Assembly: GCA_014534425.1 (NCBI GenBank)
Contig: JACVRN010000048.1
Coordinates: forward strand, 1 to 33,020
Reading direction: 5' to 3'
From: Pyrinomonadaceae bacterium
GTDB taxonomy: Bacteria > Acidobacteriota > Blastocatellia > Pyrinomonadales > Pyrinomonadaceae
Length of the DNA: 33,020 bases
Under the pieces are notes generated by a model. That model ran no database searches. It was given only the letters and a program-made list of their open reading frames with translations, and had not been told where the DNA came from. Made by a program: the position numbers and the translations under genes. This document shows, piece by piece, positions 1 through 7,859 of the stretch (its first letter is position 1; every line of letters begins with the position of its first letter).

Positions 1-23
1 CCCCTAACCCCCATCCCCTTTTC

Positions 24-32
24 TGCTATACT
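24..32 (+). promoter_or_regulatory. Extended -10 promoter candidate upstream of the 2Fe-2S gene
   Basis: TGCTATACT has the TGn extension directly before a 5/6 match to TATAAT. The region 17 nt upstream has no good -35 box, which an extended -10 promoter can tolerate. A short stem (GCTGC / GCAGC) follows around the predicted transcript start, and a purine-rich ribosome site follows that. This is sequence inference only. Confidence 0.4.
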
Positions 33-80
33 GCGCGCTGCTCTTGGGCAGCCGAGTTGTGTGGAGAAAGAGTTTGCGCG

Positions 81-386
81 ATGGTTGATAGCGACCTGTT
101 TGATCCTTACGAGAAGCTGATTGACATAGAAATCCTGGGCGTACGCAGGAGCGTGCCTGAGAATAACCGGCTGCTCAGGTGCTTTCAATTTCTTTCCATG
201 AAGACCATCTCATACGGAGACTTCTGCTGGAACGGCGAGTGCACCAACTGTCAAATCTGGTTGCGCAAGACGGGCGAGACCGAAGAGCGAGACAGACCAG
301 CGCTCGCCTGCCGCACCAACGTAGAAGAAGGCATGGTCATCACGAAAGTGAGCCGCTTCGTAGAGCTTGAGGGAATCAACAAGTAA
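81..386 (+). CDS. Small 2Fe-2S ferredoxin-like protein
   Basis: This 101-residue protein carries C49-x4-C54-x2-C57 and C77, the cysteine spacing of a plant-type [2Fe-2S] cluster loop (GDFCWNGECTNC, then ALACRT). That is the whole recognisable domain; there is no fused reductase. I chose the ATG at 81 because GGAG/AGAAAGAG lies 9-18 nt upstream. An in-frame TTG at 57 would add eight residues. It likely acts as a soluble cytoplasmic electron carrier, but the partner cannot be named. The downstream kinase gene begins 78 nt later on the same strand and need not be functionally linked. Confidence 0.8.
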   Translation: MVDSDLFDPYEKLIDIEILGVRRSVPENNRLLRCFQFLSMKTISYGDFCWNGECTNCQIWLRKTGETEERDRPALACRTNVEEGMVITKVSRFVELEGINK

Positions 387-464
387 GGCTCTACGACTCT
401 GCTTACTCGGTCGCGCGAGAAGATTTTTCAATCCGCGTGCATAGTCTTCTTCGTACTATTTCCT

Positions 465-3317
465 ATGACTATCGCTGAAGGCACACGGTTGGGGCGTTAC
501 GAGATTCGCAAGCCCTTGGGCGCGGGCGGCATGGGCGAAGTCTACATGGCGCAGGACACGCGGCTGGAACGCGTTGTCGCGCTCAAAATCCTGCCCGAAG
601 GAGTCTCGTCCGACCAGCAGCGCATGCGCCGCTTCGAGCAGGAAGCACGCGCCGCTTCGGCCCTCAATCACCCGAACGTCACACACATTTACGAGATAGA
701 AGAAGAGGCGGGCCATCACTTCATAGCCATGGAGTACATAGAAGGCGCGACGCTTCGCCAGCACATGGCCGCCTCTTCTTTAAAACTTCACGACGCCCTG
801 GACATAGCGCAGCAGATAGCAGCAGCGCTCTCGGCGGCGCACACAGCCGGAATCATTCACCGCGACATCAAGCCTGAGAACATAATGATTCGCGCCGACG
901 GCTACGTGAAGGTCTTGGACTTCGGGCTGGCGAAGCTGACGGAGCAGCACGGCGAGACTGACACGGAAGCGCCCACGAAAGCCCTGGTCAACACAGGCCC
1001 CGGAATGGTCATGGGCACTGCGCGCTATATGTCGCCGGAGCAGGCCAGAGGTGTGGAGGTGGACGCCCGCACAGACCTGTGGAGCCTGGGCGTTGTGCTT
1101 TACGAAGCGGTGGCGGGGCGGCCTCCATTTGAAGGCACGACGGCGAGCGATGTTATCTCGGCCATACTGAGCAAGGAGCCGCCGCCGCTTGCGCGATATG
1201 CGCGCGATGTCCCGGAGTCACTGGAATGGATTGTCACCAAGGCGTTGACGAAAGAGAGAGACGAGCGATACCAGACGGCCAAAGAGATGCTGGTCGACCT
1301 CAAGCGCGTCAAGCAGCGCCTTGAAGTCGAGGCGGAGATTGAGCGCTCAGTATCGCCCGACTCTCTGCACTTTTCCTCTGGCACCAGAAGCGGCGCGAGA
1401 AGCGCGAGCGTCCCGCCCGCAGAAGCCGTCAGCAACAGCAGCGCTTCAGCGACCACGCAGGTCTCAGCCGCGCGCACGAATGCATCCAGCGCCGAGTACC
1501 TAGCGGGCGAGATCAAGCGGCACAAGACGGGACTTCTCATAGCTCTCGTAAGCCTGGCCTTGATAGCTGTTGTTGTTGTGGTCTCGCTCGCGGCCTATGG
1601 CGTGTACAGGATGACAAGGCATCCCGTTTCCAGCGAGCGCGAGCAATCATCAAGGCAAGCTGGCACGCGCTCGGACATGAAGATTAGCCGCCTGACCTCT
1701 AACGGTAAGACACGAAACGCTGTCATCTCGCCCGACGGCAAGTATGCGGTTTACGTGATGGAGAGAGAAGGAAAAGAGAGCATCTGGGTCAGGCAGATTT
1801 CCACCTCAAGCAACGTGCAGATTGTGGCGCCCGCAGAGGACACCTACTATTCGAACCCTGTCTTCTCACGCGACGGCGAGTATGTTTATTACCTCTACGG
1901 CGACAAGAGCAGCCCGCAGGGAATCCTTTACCAGATACCCGTGCTCGGCGGCACGCCCAGAAAGATACTGACGAACATAGGCTCGCCCATCACGTTTGCG
2001 CCGGACGGCAAACGCTTCGCTTTCCTTCGCAACGATAATGCCGCCACGGGCGAAGACCAGTTGATAGTTGCGAACGTGGACGGCTCTGGAGAAAGAAAAC
2101 TCACTGCGCGAAAGGGTGACATCTTTTTCAGCTATGGCGGCCCGTCATGGTCTTCGGACGGTAGAACAATCGTCAGCGCCGTGGGGAGCTATAAGGGCGG
2201 CTTCAACATCAGTGTCATAGCCGTCGACGCAGAGAGCGGAGAGCAAAGAGAGTTCACATCTCAAAAGTGGGCGAGCGTTGGGCGCGTCGCATGGCTCGCG
2301 GACGGCAAGGGCCTGATTCTTACAGCACAAGAGCAGGGCGCAACCTACACACAGATTTGGCACCTCTCTTACCCGGAAGGTGCGGCGCGAAAAATAACTA
2401 ATGACCTGAACAGCTACGGCTCTGTGAGTTTAACGGCAGACTCCGGCACGCTTGTAGCTACGCAGTCTGAAACCATCTCTAACATCTGGGTTGGGCCGCA
2501 GGGAGATTTGAGCCGCGTCAAACAGGTTACGACGGGCAACAAGGGTTGGTACGGATATGCCGGCATCGCCTGGACTGCGGACGGCCATGTGATTTACACC
2601 TCTGCGGCGAGCGGCAATCTGGACATCTGGAGCATGAACGCGGACGGGAGCAATCAGAAACAACTGACGACCGCGCCGCAGGACGATGAAGCGCCCGCCG
2701 TCTCGCCCACCGGGAGCTATATCGTCTTCATCTCCGAGCGCGGCGGTATGCCAAGCATCTGGCGCATGGACATGGACGGCGGGAATCAGAAACAGTTAAC
2801 GAGCGGTCAGGAAGATTATATCCCGGATGTCTCTTCGGACGGGCACTGGATAGTTTTTTCGTCTTGGCGCTCTGGCAAGTCTGCGCTCTGGAAGATGCCG
2901 TTCGAAGGCGGCGAGCCTGCACAATTGACGGACAGGTTCACGTACTACGCAGCCATCTCGCCCGACGGCAAGCTCATCGCCTGTGGCTTTACGGACGAAC
3001 AGCCCGGCGCTTTGCAGCGCATCGCGCTATTGCCGATTGACGGCGGAGAGTTTACGAAGACTTTGGATATGCCCGTCACAGCCTCAGTGAGTCCCCTGCG
3101 CTGGTCTGCGGACGGCAAAGCGATTCTTTACAGGGACACGCGAAACGGCGTCACGAACATCTGGAGCCAGCCCATAGACGGCGGCCCGCCCAAACAATTG
3201 ACCGAAAATAAAACCGACCTGATTTTCCACTTCGCCACGTCCCGCGATGGCAAACAACTAGCCCTCGCGCGCGGCACCACCAACTCCGACGTGGTACTCA
3301 TCAGCAACTTCAGATAA
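465..3317 (+). CDS. Transmembrane Ser/Thr protein kinase with TolB/PD40-type beta-propeller sensor
   Basis: The 950-residue protein begins with a complete Hanks-type kinase: glycine loop G19-x-G21-x2-G24, ATP-binding Lys41, catalytic HRDIKPEN with Asp134, DFG at 152-154, and the GTARYMSPEQ activation-segment end. A juxtamembrane Ser/Ala-rich linker leads to one hydrophobic segment at about residues 355-380. The remaining ~550 residues are repeated propeller blades with SPDGKYAVY-like, WSSDGR-like and NADGSNQKQLT-like motifs. By topology the kinase is cytoplasmic and the propeller extracytoplasmic, so it probably senses an envelope ligand. This fusion is frequent in Acidobacteriota. Substrates are unknown. 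No strong Shine-Dalgarno is visible before the ATG. A perfect palindrome starts three bases after the stop. Confidence 0.95.
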   Translation: MTIAEGTRLGRYEIRKPLGAGGMGEVYMAQDTRLERVVALKILPEGVSSDQQRMRRFEQEARAASALNHPNVTHIYEIEEEAGHHFIAMEYIEGATLRQHMAASSLKLHDALDIAQQIAAALSAAHTAGIIHRDIKPENIMIRADGYVKVLDFGLAKLTEQHGETDTEAPTKALVNTGPGMVMGTARYMSPEQARGVEVDARTDLWSLGVVLYEAVAGRPPFEGTTASDVISAILSKEPPPLARYARDVPESLEWIVTKALTKERDERYQTAKEMLVDLKRVKQRLEVEAEIERSVSPDSLHFSSGTRSGARSASVPPAEAVSNSSASATTQVSAARTNASSAEYLAGEIKRHKTGLLIALVSLALIAVVVVVSLAAYGVYRMTRHPVSSEREQSSRQAGTRSDMKISRLTSNGKTRNAVISPDGKYAVYVMEREGKESIWVRQISTSSNVQIVAPAEDTYYSNPVFSRDGEYVYYLYGDKSSPQGILYQIPVLGGTPRKILTNIGSPITFAPDGKRFAFLRNDNAATGEDQLIVANVDGSGERKLTARKGDIFFSYGGPSWSSDGRTIVSAVGSYKGGFNISVIAVDAESGEQREFTSQKWASVGRVAWLADGKGLILTAQEQGATYTQIWHLSYPEGAARKITNDLNSYGSVSLTADSGTLVATQSETISNIWVGPQGDLSRVKQVTTGNKGWYGYAGIAWTADGHVIYTSAASGNLDIWSMNADGSNQKQLTTAPQDDEAPAVSPTGSYIVFISERGGMPSIWRMDMDGGNQKQLTSGQEDYIPDVSSDGHWIVFSSWRSGKSALWKMPFEGGEPAQLTDRFTYYAAISPDGKLIACGFTDEQPGALQRIALLPIDGGEFTKTLDMPVTASVSPLRWSADGKAILYRDTRNGVTNIWSQPIDGGPPKQLTENKTDLIFHFATSRDGKQLALARGTTNSDVVLISNFR

Positions 3318-3319
3318 GA

Positions 3320-3359
3320 AAATGGTGAATGGAAAGGCGGCTTCGTCCATTCACCATTT
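3320..3359. terminator. 14-bp perfect palindrome between convergent genes
   Basis: AAATGGTGAATGGA (3320-3333) pairs perfectly with TCCATTCACCATTT (3346-3359) around a 12-nt loop. It sits between the stop codons of the kinase and the convergent rhodanese gene, so it probably works as a bidirectional terminator. There is no long T-run on either side. The GGTGAATGG-type arm belongs to the group of intergenic word palindromes described in the findings. Confidence 0.6.
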
Positions 3360-3366
3360 ACCGCTC

Positions 3367-3711
3367 TTAGTATTTCGGCACGCTTGGGTCTACTTCGTTC
3401 GACCAGGCGGTGATGCCGCCTTTCAGGTTTATGAGCTTGCCCTGAAAGCCCGCGCCTTTGAGAGCCTCTATGGCGCGTGCGCTGCGGCCTCCCATCTTGC
3501 AGTGAACGACCGTCTCGCGCGTCTGGTCAATCTCGCCCATGCGGCTGACCACGTCTTTGAGCGGAATCAATTTTGAGTCGGGAATGCGCGCCACCTCGTA
3601 CTCTGCCGGTTCGCGCACGTCTATGATTTGAATAGAGTCGCCGCGATCAAGACGCTCCTTCAACTCCGTGGCGGTTATCTCCGTCATTCCTTGTGGATTG
3701 GCCTGGCTCAC
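3367..3711 (-). CDS. Single-domain rhodanese-like protein
   Basis: The 114-residue protein is one rhodanese domain: an N-terminal ITATELKERLDRGD segment, IIDVREPAEYEVARI (the conserved DVR-E motif), and the active-site loop HCKMGGRS with the persulfide-forming Cys. It ends GGITAWSNEVDPSVPKY, as in the stand-alone rhodaneses related to MoeB/ThiF C-terminal domains. The likely role is sulfur (persulfide) transfer in the cytoplasm. The start is a GTG at 3711 preceded by GGGAGGG at good spacing. The internal ATG at 3687 has AAGGA too close to it. It is divergent from the gene at 3847. A second rhodanese of the same subtype lies at 6435. Confidence 0.9.
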   Translation of the reverse strand: MSQANPQGMTEITATELKERLDRGDSIQIIDVREPAEYEVARIPDSKLIPLKDVVSRMGEIDQTRETVVHCKMGGRSARAIEALKGAGFQGKLINLKGGITAWSNEVDPSVPKY

Positions 3712-3740
3712 GTGTCCCTCCCTGAAGAAAGTTCCTTTTT

Positions 3741-3764
3741 AAAGCGCACGCATTTTAGCGCTTT
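3741..3764. promoter_or_regulatory. Dyad in the divergent intergenic region (candidate operator)
   Basis: AAAGCGC-N10-GCGCTTT is a perfect 7-bp dyad with an ATTTTA-containing centre. It lies in the 135-bp region between the divergent rhodanese (3711) and DUF6687-like (3847) genes. It could be a shared operator or a transcript hairpin. I found no convincing pair of -35/-10 boxes here. GAGGAG just before 3847 is a strong ribosome site for the plus-strand gene. Confidence 0.3.
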
Positions 3765-3846
3765 TCTCTTCCGCGCGAAAATAGGCTACACTCGCAGCAA
3801 TCAACGAAGACTAAAACAGCTCTGAACTTTTAGAGGAGTTACGCTT

Positions 3847-4887
3847 ATGAAGTTTCAATATTACAGCGACGAGCTACGCGATGTTCCAAAGCTTTCGGTC
3901 GACGGGACGGTGCCGAACAGCATTCACTTCTCGCATTGGCAGGGGAACGAAACGCCCGCCGCAATGAAGGCGGACACGTCCACAGAGATTGCGCTCAACC
4001 TCGTAGCTTCGCCGCAGAGAGACGAGTTGACGCGCGGGATTGAGCTTGTCACCAATAACCACTTCGACACGGACGGAGTGCTTTCGGTCTGGACAATGCT
4101 TCAGGGCGAGCGTGCGCTCGGCCAGAGAGAGAAATTGATTTCGGCGGCGGAAGCCGGAGACTTTTCAGAGTGGACATCGGACGACGGCGTGCGCGCAAGC
4201 ATAGTCATTCAAGGCCCTGACCAGCCCCTGCCGAATGAAAACATCCTGTCGCCTCTGGCGAATCAACTGGCGGGACGAAAGGTGACGGACGAGGCGGAAG
4301 CCTACGAACTGGTGTTGCCGGAAGTCGAACGCGTCCTGACGCGCGTAGACGATTACGAGCCGTTGTGGCGTGCGGCTTGGCAGCGCTTGCAGATGGCCGC
4401 GCGCAGCTTCGAGCGCGGCGAATCAAGGGTCGAAGAAGACACAAGCGCTAAACTCTCCGTCATCACACTCGCGCCCGGCGCTTTCGGTTCCGATGGCTTT
4501 AATCCGACCGAGCACACAGCGCCACTGACAGCTATCCCGCGCCGCGCTCGCGGGCAACTCTTCCTGATTGCAATGCCAGCGCGCTCCGGCGGCTGGTTCT
4601 ATCGCATAGATTATCCTTACTACTCCTGGGCCGAAACCGTAGTGCGCCCGCCCGTCGCGCGCCGCAATCTCTCAAGCGTCGTCGCAGAGCTTAACGAGTT
4701 AGAGGAGCAAGAAGGCGCGGGGCGCTGGCGTTTGGATAAGAACGAGCTTTCATCTGCGATTAAGTTCCTTGACCAAAGCGGCGCGCTCGCCGTTTCCAAA
4801 GTGACGCCCGACAGAGTGGCGCAGGCTTTACGCGGCGCACTGCTGGATGCAGAGGCTCGTATAGCGGAGACCGTAGCGAATGGCTGA
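3847..4887 (+). CDS. DUF6687-like protein of unknown function
   Basis: The 346-residue cytoplasmic protein has no signal peptide and no membrane segment. Its N-terminal part reads LSVDG, HFSHWQGNETP and VTNNHFDTDG (N70-G77), a pattern I associate with the family catalogued as DUF6687. The paired Asp residues of HFDTDG recall metal-binding phosphoesterases, but this is only a resemblance. A strong GAGGAG ribosome site precedes the ATG. It opens the plus-strand gene run, and its last 8 nt overlap the start of the methyltransferase gene, implying translational coupling. I assign no reaction. Confidence 0.75.
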   Translation: MKFQYYSDELRDVPKLSVDGTVPNSIHFSHWQGNETPAAMKADTSTEIALNLVASPQRDELTRGIELVTNNHFDTDGVLSVWTMLQGERALGQREKLISAAEAGDFSEWTSDDGVRASIVIQGPDQPLPNENILSPLANQLAGRKVTDEAEAYELVLPEVERVLTRVDDYEPLWRAAWQRLQMAARSFERGESRVEEDTSAKLSVITLAPGAFGSDGFNPTEHTAPLTAIPRRARGQLFLIAMPARSGGWFYRIDYPYYSWAETVVRPPVARRNLSSVVAELNELEEQEGAGRWRLDKNELSSAIKFLDQSGALAVSKVTPDRVAQALRGALLDAEARIAETVANG

Positions 4888-5449
4888 TTGGGACGAGCGC
4901 TATCGTCAAGGCTCTCACGCCACGCTTGAGCCTAATGCCTTGCTGGTGCGCGCGTCGGAAAATCTCTTGCCGGGCCGAGCGCTGGACATAGCCTGCGGCG
5001 CTGGCCGTCATGCGCTCTTTCTGGCTGGGCGCGGCTGGCAAGTGACCGCCGTTGACGCCTCGCGCGTCGGCATAGAAATTACAAGGGAGCGTGCGCGCAA
5101 ATTGAATGTCGAGGTAGACGCGCGAGTCGCTGACCTTGAGCGCGGGGAGTTCGAGATTGAAAGAGAGGCTTACGATTTAATCACGGTCTTCTATTACCTA
5201 CAGCGCAATCTATGGCCGCAGATTCGCGCTGGTCTTCGCTCCGGCGGCGCGCTCATCGCTGCGATTCATCTGGCAGACGAGGACGCGGAAAACGAGACGG
5301 GCAATCCCGACTTTCTCTTGCAGCCCAATGAACTGCGCTCGGAGTTCAGCGATTGGGAAATCACGCATTATCACGAAACCAAACTGACGGACGAGGACGC
5401 AGGCGAGCATCATCGCCGCACGGCAGAGATAGTCGCGCGCAAACCGTAA
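4880..5449 (+). CDS. Class I SAM-dependent methyltransferase
   Basis: The 189-residue protein has the SAM-binding motif I in ALDIACGAGRHALFLAGRGW, followed by VTAVDAS at the end of strand 2, and a post-I region with DLITVFYYLQRNLWPQ. This is the small TehB/methyltransf_25 type of Rossmann-fold enzyme. The substrate is not predictable. The start overlaps the preceding gene by 8 nt and a GGAG lies upstream inside it. The flavoprotein gene follows after 15 nt, so all three are probably one transcript. Confidence 0.9.
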   Translation: MADWDERYRQGSHATLEPNALLVRASENLLPGRALDIACGAGRHALFLAGRGWQVTAVDASRVGIEITRERARKLNVEVDARVADLERGEFEIEREAYDLITVFYYLQRNLWPQIRAGLRSGGALIAAIHLADEDAENETGNPDFLLQPNELRSEFSDWEITHYHETKLTDEDAGEHHRRTAEIVARKP

Positions 5450-5464
5450 TCCAACATCGAACTG

Positions 5465-6388
5465 ATGCATGACGTAATTATCATTGGCGCTGGCGCAGCA
5501 GGATTGTCCGCAGCCCTTTGGTGCGACGAGCTTGGGTTGGACACGCTCTTGATAGAGCGTGACGCGGAGGTCGGCGGACAACTCTTGCGGGTTTATAACC
5601 CCGTAGAAAATTACCTGGGCGTGCGTGCGTCAAATGGCAGAGAGCTTTTAGAGCGTTTTAATGAGCAGGTTGAAGGAGCGGATTTTGACCTCTGGACTCA
5701 GGCGGAGATAGAGAGCGTGGATTTAAAAGCGCGCCGCGTTCGTCTCAGAAGCGGCGAAGACTTGCGGGCCATCAGCATCATCATCGCTACGGGCGTGCGT
5801 CGTCGCCGTCTTAATGTTCCGGGCGAAGAGGAACTGAAGGGGCGCGGCGTGGCGGAATCCGGTGCGCGTGACCGCGAGTGGCTTGCCGGAAAGGATGTTT
5901 GCGTTGTAGGCGGCGGCGACGCTGCTGCGGAAAATGCTCTCATGCTCGCAGAGGTTTGTCCTACGGTCACGCTCGTTCATAGAGGCCAGAGTTTGCGAGC
6001 GCGCCGCGAATTCTCTGAAAGATTAAAGAGCGAGCATCGCGTCACGGTCTTTACCGAAGCCACGCTTGAGCGCATCATAGGCTTCGAACGGGTCGAAGCG
6101 GTTGAAATTCGTCGCAAGGGCGCTTTCAAATCTTTTCAGGTCGCGGTGCAGGCGGTTCTCATACGCATTGGCGTCGAGCCTAACACGGAGCTTTTCCGCG
6201 ACCAGTTGGAATTGGACGAGCGCGGCTACATTCGTGTGACCGGCGAACAGGAGACGAGCATCGAACAGGTCTTCGCCGTAGGCGATGTCTCGAACCCACT
6301 GGCCCCGACCATCGCGGGCGCAACCGGCGCGGGCGCAACCGCCGCGAAAGTGATAGCGTCCCGACTTCAGAAAGGAAATAAGCAATGA
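5465..6388 (+). CDS. Thioredoxin-reductase-fold FAD/NAD(P)H oxidoreductase lacking the CxxC
   Basis: The 307-residue flavoprotein has both dinucleotide folds in TrxB order. The FAD site is IIIGAGAAGLSAALW near the N-terminus and the NAD(P)H site is VCVVGGGDAAAENALML. It ends with VFAVGDVSN and the APTIAGATGAGATAA FAD/ribityl region. Aligned with E. coli TrxB, the redox pair Cys135/Cys138 is replaced by Ser132 and Arg135, so it cannot be a conventional thioredoxin reductase. It may be a TrxR-like ferredoxin/flavodoxin-NADP reductase or another FAD-dependent reductase. It lies in a run with a methyltransferase and a rhodanese. A palindrome with a T-run begins at its stop codon. Confidence 0.9.
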   Translation: MHDVIIIGAGAAGLSAALWCDELGLDTLLIERDAEVGGQLLRVYNPVENYLGVRASNGRELLERFNEQVEGADFDLWTQAEIESVDLKARRVRLRSGEDLRAISIIIATGVRRRRLNVPGEEELKGRGVAESGARDREWLAGKDVCVVGGGDAAAENALMLAEVCPTVTLVHRGQSLRARREFSERLKSEHRVTVFTEATLERIIGFERVEAVEIRRKGAFKSFQVAVQAVLIRIGVEPNTELFRDQLELDERGYIRVTGEQETSIEQVFAVGDVSNPLAPTIAGATGAGATAAKVIASRLQKGNKQ

Positions 6389-6434
6389 GTAGGGGCAGAG
6401 GATTTGTCCTCTGCCCCTACTGAATACTTTTTTT
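6388..6434 (+). terminator. Perfect 15-bp stem-loop plus T7 tract, also a dispersed palindromic repeat
   Basis: AGTAGGGGCAGAGGA (6388-6402), loop TTTG, and TCCTCTGCCCCTACT (6407-6421) form a perfect stem. GAATAC and seven T residues (6428-6434) follow, so the layout is that of an intrinsic terminator with a slightly offset U-tract. The T-run ends one base before the ATG of the rhodanese gene at 6435. The arm GTAGGGGCAG recurs at 14579-14615. Confidence 0.7.
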
Positions 6435-6791
6435 ATGCCGACGATTTTTAGCAGGACGGGAGAGGCGGGCGAGTATCAGACTATCTCGCCGGAAGAGTTG
6501 AAGGAGCGCATGGAGCGTGGGGACGCGCTCGAAGTGATAGACGTGCGCGAAGAAGAGGAATACGAGATTGCGCGTGTTGAAGGCGCGCGGCTCCTGCCGC
6601 TCAGCCGCTTCCCCGAATGGGCCGGAACCTTAGACCCGGAGGCGGAAATAGTCTTCATGTGCCATCACGGAATCAGAAGCGCGCGGGTCTGCTCTCATCT
6701 GGCGCGTGAAGGATTCAGAAAGCTCTACAATCTGGCGGGCGGCATTGATGCTTGGTCTTGGGAAGTCGATAGAAGCGTGCCGCGATATTAA
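6435..6791 (+). CDS. Second single-domain rhodanese-like protein
   Basis: This 118-residue protein repeats the layout of the rhodanese at 3367: YQTISPEELKERMERGD, EVIDVREEEEYEIARV, and the active-site loop MCHHGIRS with the catalytic Cys, ending GGIDAWSWEVDRSVPRY. The active-site loop differs from the first copy (CHHGIRS against CKMGGRS), suggesting a different sulfur acceptor. The ATG directly follows a hairpin and T7 tract and has no Shine-Dalgarno. No alternative start is convincing. The next gene begins on the base after its stop codon. Confidence 0.88.
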   Translation: MPTIFSRTGEAGEYQTISPEELKERMERGDALEVIDVREEEEYEIARVEGARLLPLSRFPEWAGTLDPEAEIVFMCHHGIRSARVCSHLAREGFRKLYNLAGGIDAWSWEVDRSVPRY

Positions 6792-7241
6792 ATGAGTACT
6801 GAAGCTGAAGATAGGGAACGGCCTCCGGCGTACACGGATGAGCATCTGGCTGCGTATCCTGTGGAATATTTCATGGGCATTGATTTGTACAACCAGCGTG
6901 AGTTTCACGCGGCGCATGATGCCTGGGAAGAGCGCTGGCTGGGCGAGTGTGGGCCGCAGGAAAAGCTTTTCCTTCAGGCGATGATTCAATCGGCGGTCGC
7001 TTTTCATCATCTTGAGATAGGCAGACCGGGCGCGGCCCGCCGCATGTACCAGATGTCCAGGGAAAAGTTCGCGCGGCTCGGCACCAAGATTTTCATGTCG
7101 CTTGATTTGGAAGACTACCAGGCGCAGCTTGACCGCGCGCTCTCGTGGCTGGAAACTGTACCCGACCCAAGAGAGTTGGAGCAGCCGGAGATTGTGCCGC
7201 CCGTCATACGGCTCGTGCCGGGCGTGATGGAGTATGATTAG
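6792..7241 (+). CDS. DUF309 family protein
   Basis: The 149-residue protein carries the DUF309 signature GIDLYNQREFHAAHDAWEERW, followed by the helical LFLQAMIQSAVAFHHLE segment. DUF309 proteins are small all-helical proteins with conserved His and Glu residues and no settled function. The ATG immediately follows the stop of the rhodanese gene, and the next gene starts 2 nt after this one, so translation is probably coupled. No signal peptide is seen. Confidence 0.9.
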   Translation: MSTEAEDRERPPAYTDEHLAAYPVEYFMGIDLYNQREFHAAHDAWEERWLGECGPQEKLFLQAMIQSAVAFHHLEIGRPGAARRMYQMSREKFARLGTKIFMSLDLEDYQAQLDRALSWLETVPDPRELEQPEIVPPVIRLVPGVMEYD

Positions 7242-7243
7242 AG

Positions 7244-7828
7244 ATGAGCGTTGAAGTCGGAGAGCGAGCAGCGATTGACAGAGAGGATGCATCTGCAACC
7301 GTAGAGCAAAGCCGCACGATTCTTTTCGCGCTTCAGGACGTTCGGCTGTTGCTCACGGCGTTGTGGCTGGGCGCGAGCCTCTTCTTCAGCTTCGTGGTTG
7401 CGCCGAGCGCCTTCGCAGTCCTCAGAGATTCGACGGCGCTTTACGCCAATCATCTGGCCGGTACAATCGTCACGCGCAACCTCTCGGTGATAAACACCGG
7501 CGGCCTCATCATAAGCCTGCTTCTGCTGGCGAGCGCGTTTGTCTTTAAAGATAAAGCACGGCGCGCGGCCTTTTGGACTGAGATTATTTCGCTGGTCGTA
7601 GTCGCTATCACAACCGGCGTGGGCCAGTGGGTGATAGCGGCCAGGATGCTCGCGCTCAGGCAGCAGATGGGAAGACCGATTGACGAAACTTCTGCGGGCG
7701 ACCCTTTGCGCGTGGCCTTCAACAGCCTGCACGTTTATTCGGTCGCGGCGCTCACGGTTGCTATGCTCGCGGCACTTGTCGCGCTCATAGTGATTGCGCG
7801 GCGTCGCGTGCGCGCGAGGGTTGAATAA
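7244..7828 (+). CDS. DUF4149 / TMEM205-like integral membrane protein
   Basis: The 194-residue protein has about four membrane segments: LLLTALWLGASLFFSFVVAPSAF, a segment around GGLIISLLLLASAFVF, one around ISLVVVAITTGVGQWVI, and VAALTVAMLAALVALIVIA near the C-terminus. The pattern of a first helix with a WLGASLFFSF-like motif and a conserved mid-protein loop fits DUF4149. An N-terminal ~25 residues rich in Glu precede the first helix. It is embedded in the same run as DUF309 and rhodanese. The function of the family is not known. Confidence 0.82.
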   Translation: MSVEVGERAAIDREDASATVEQSRTILFALQDVRLLLTALWLGASLFFSFVVAPSAFAVLRDSTALYANHLAGTIVTRNLSVINTGGLIISLLLLASAFVFKDKARRAAFWTEIISLVVVAITTGVGQWVIAARMLALRQQMGRPIDETSAGDPLRVAFNSLHVYSVAALTVAMLAALVALIVIARRRVRARVE

Positions 7829-7859
7829 AAGAAAATCTTTTGCAAGAGGGAAATGTTCG

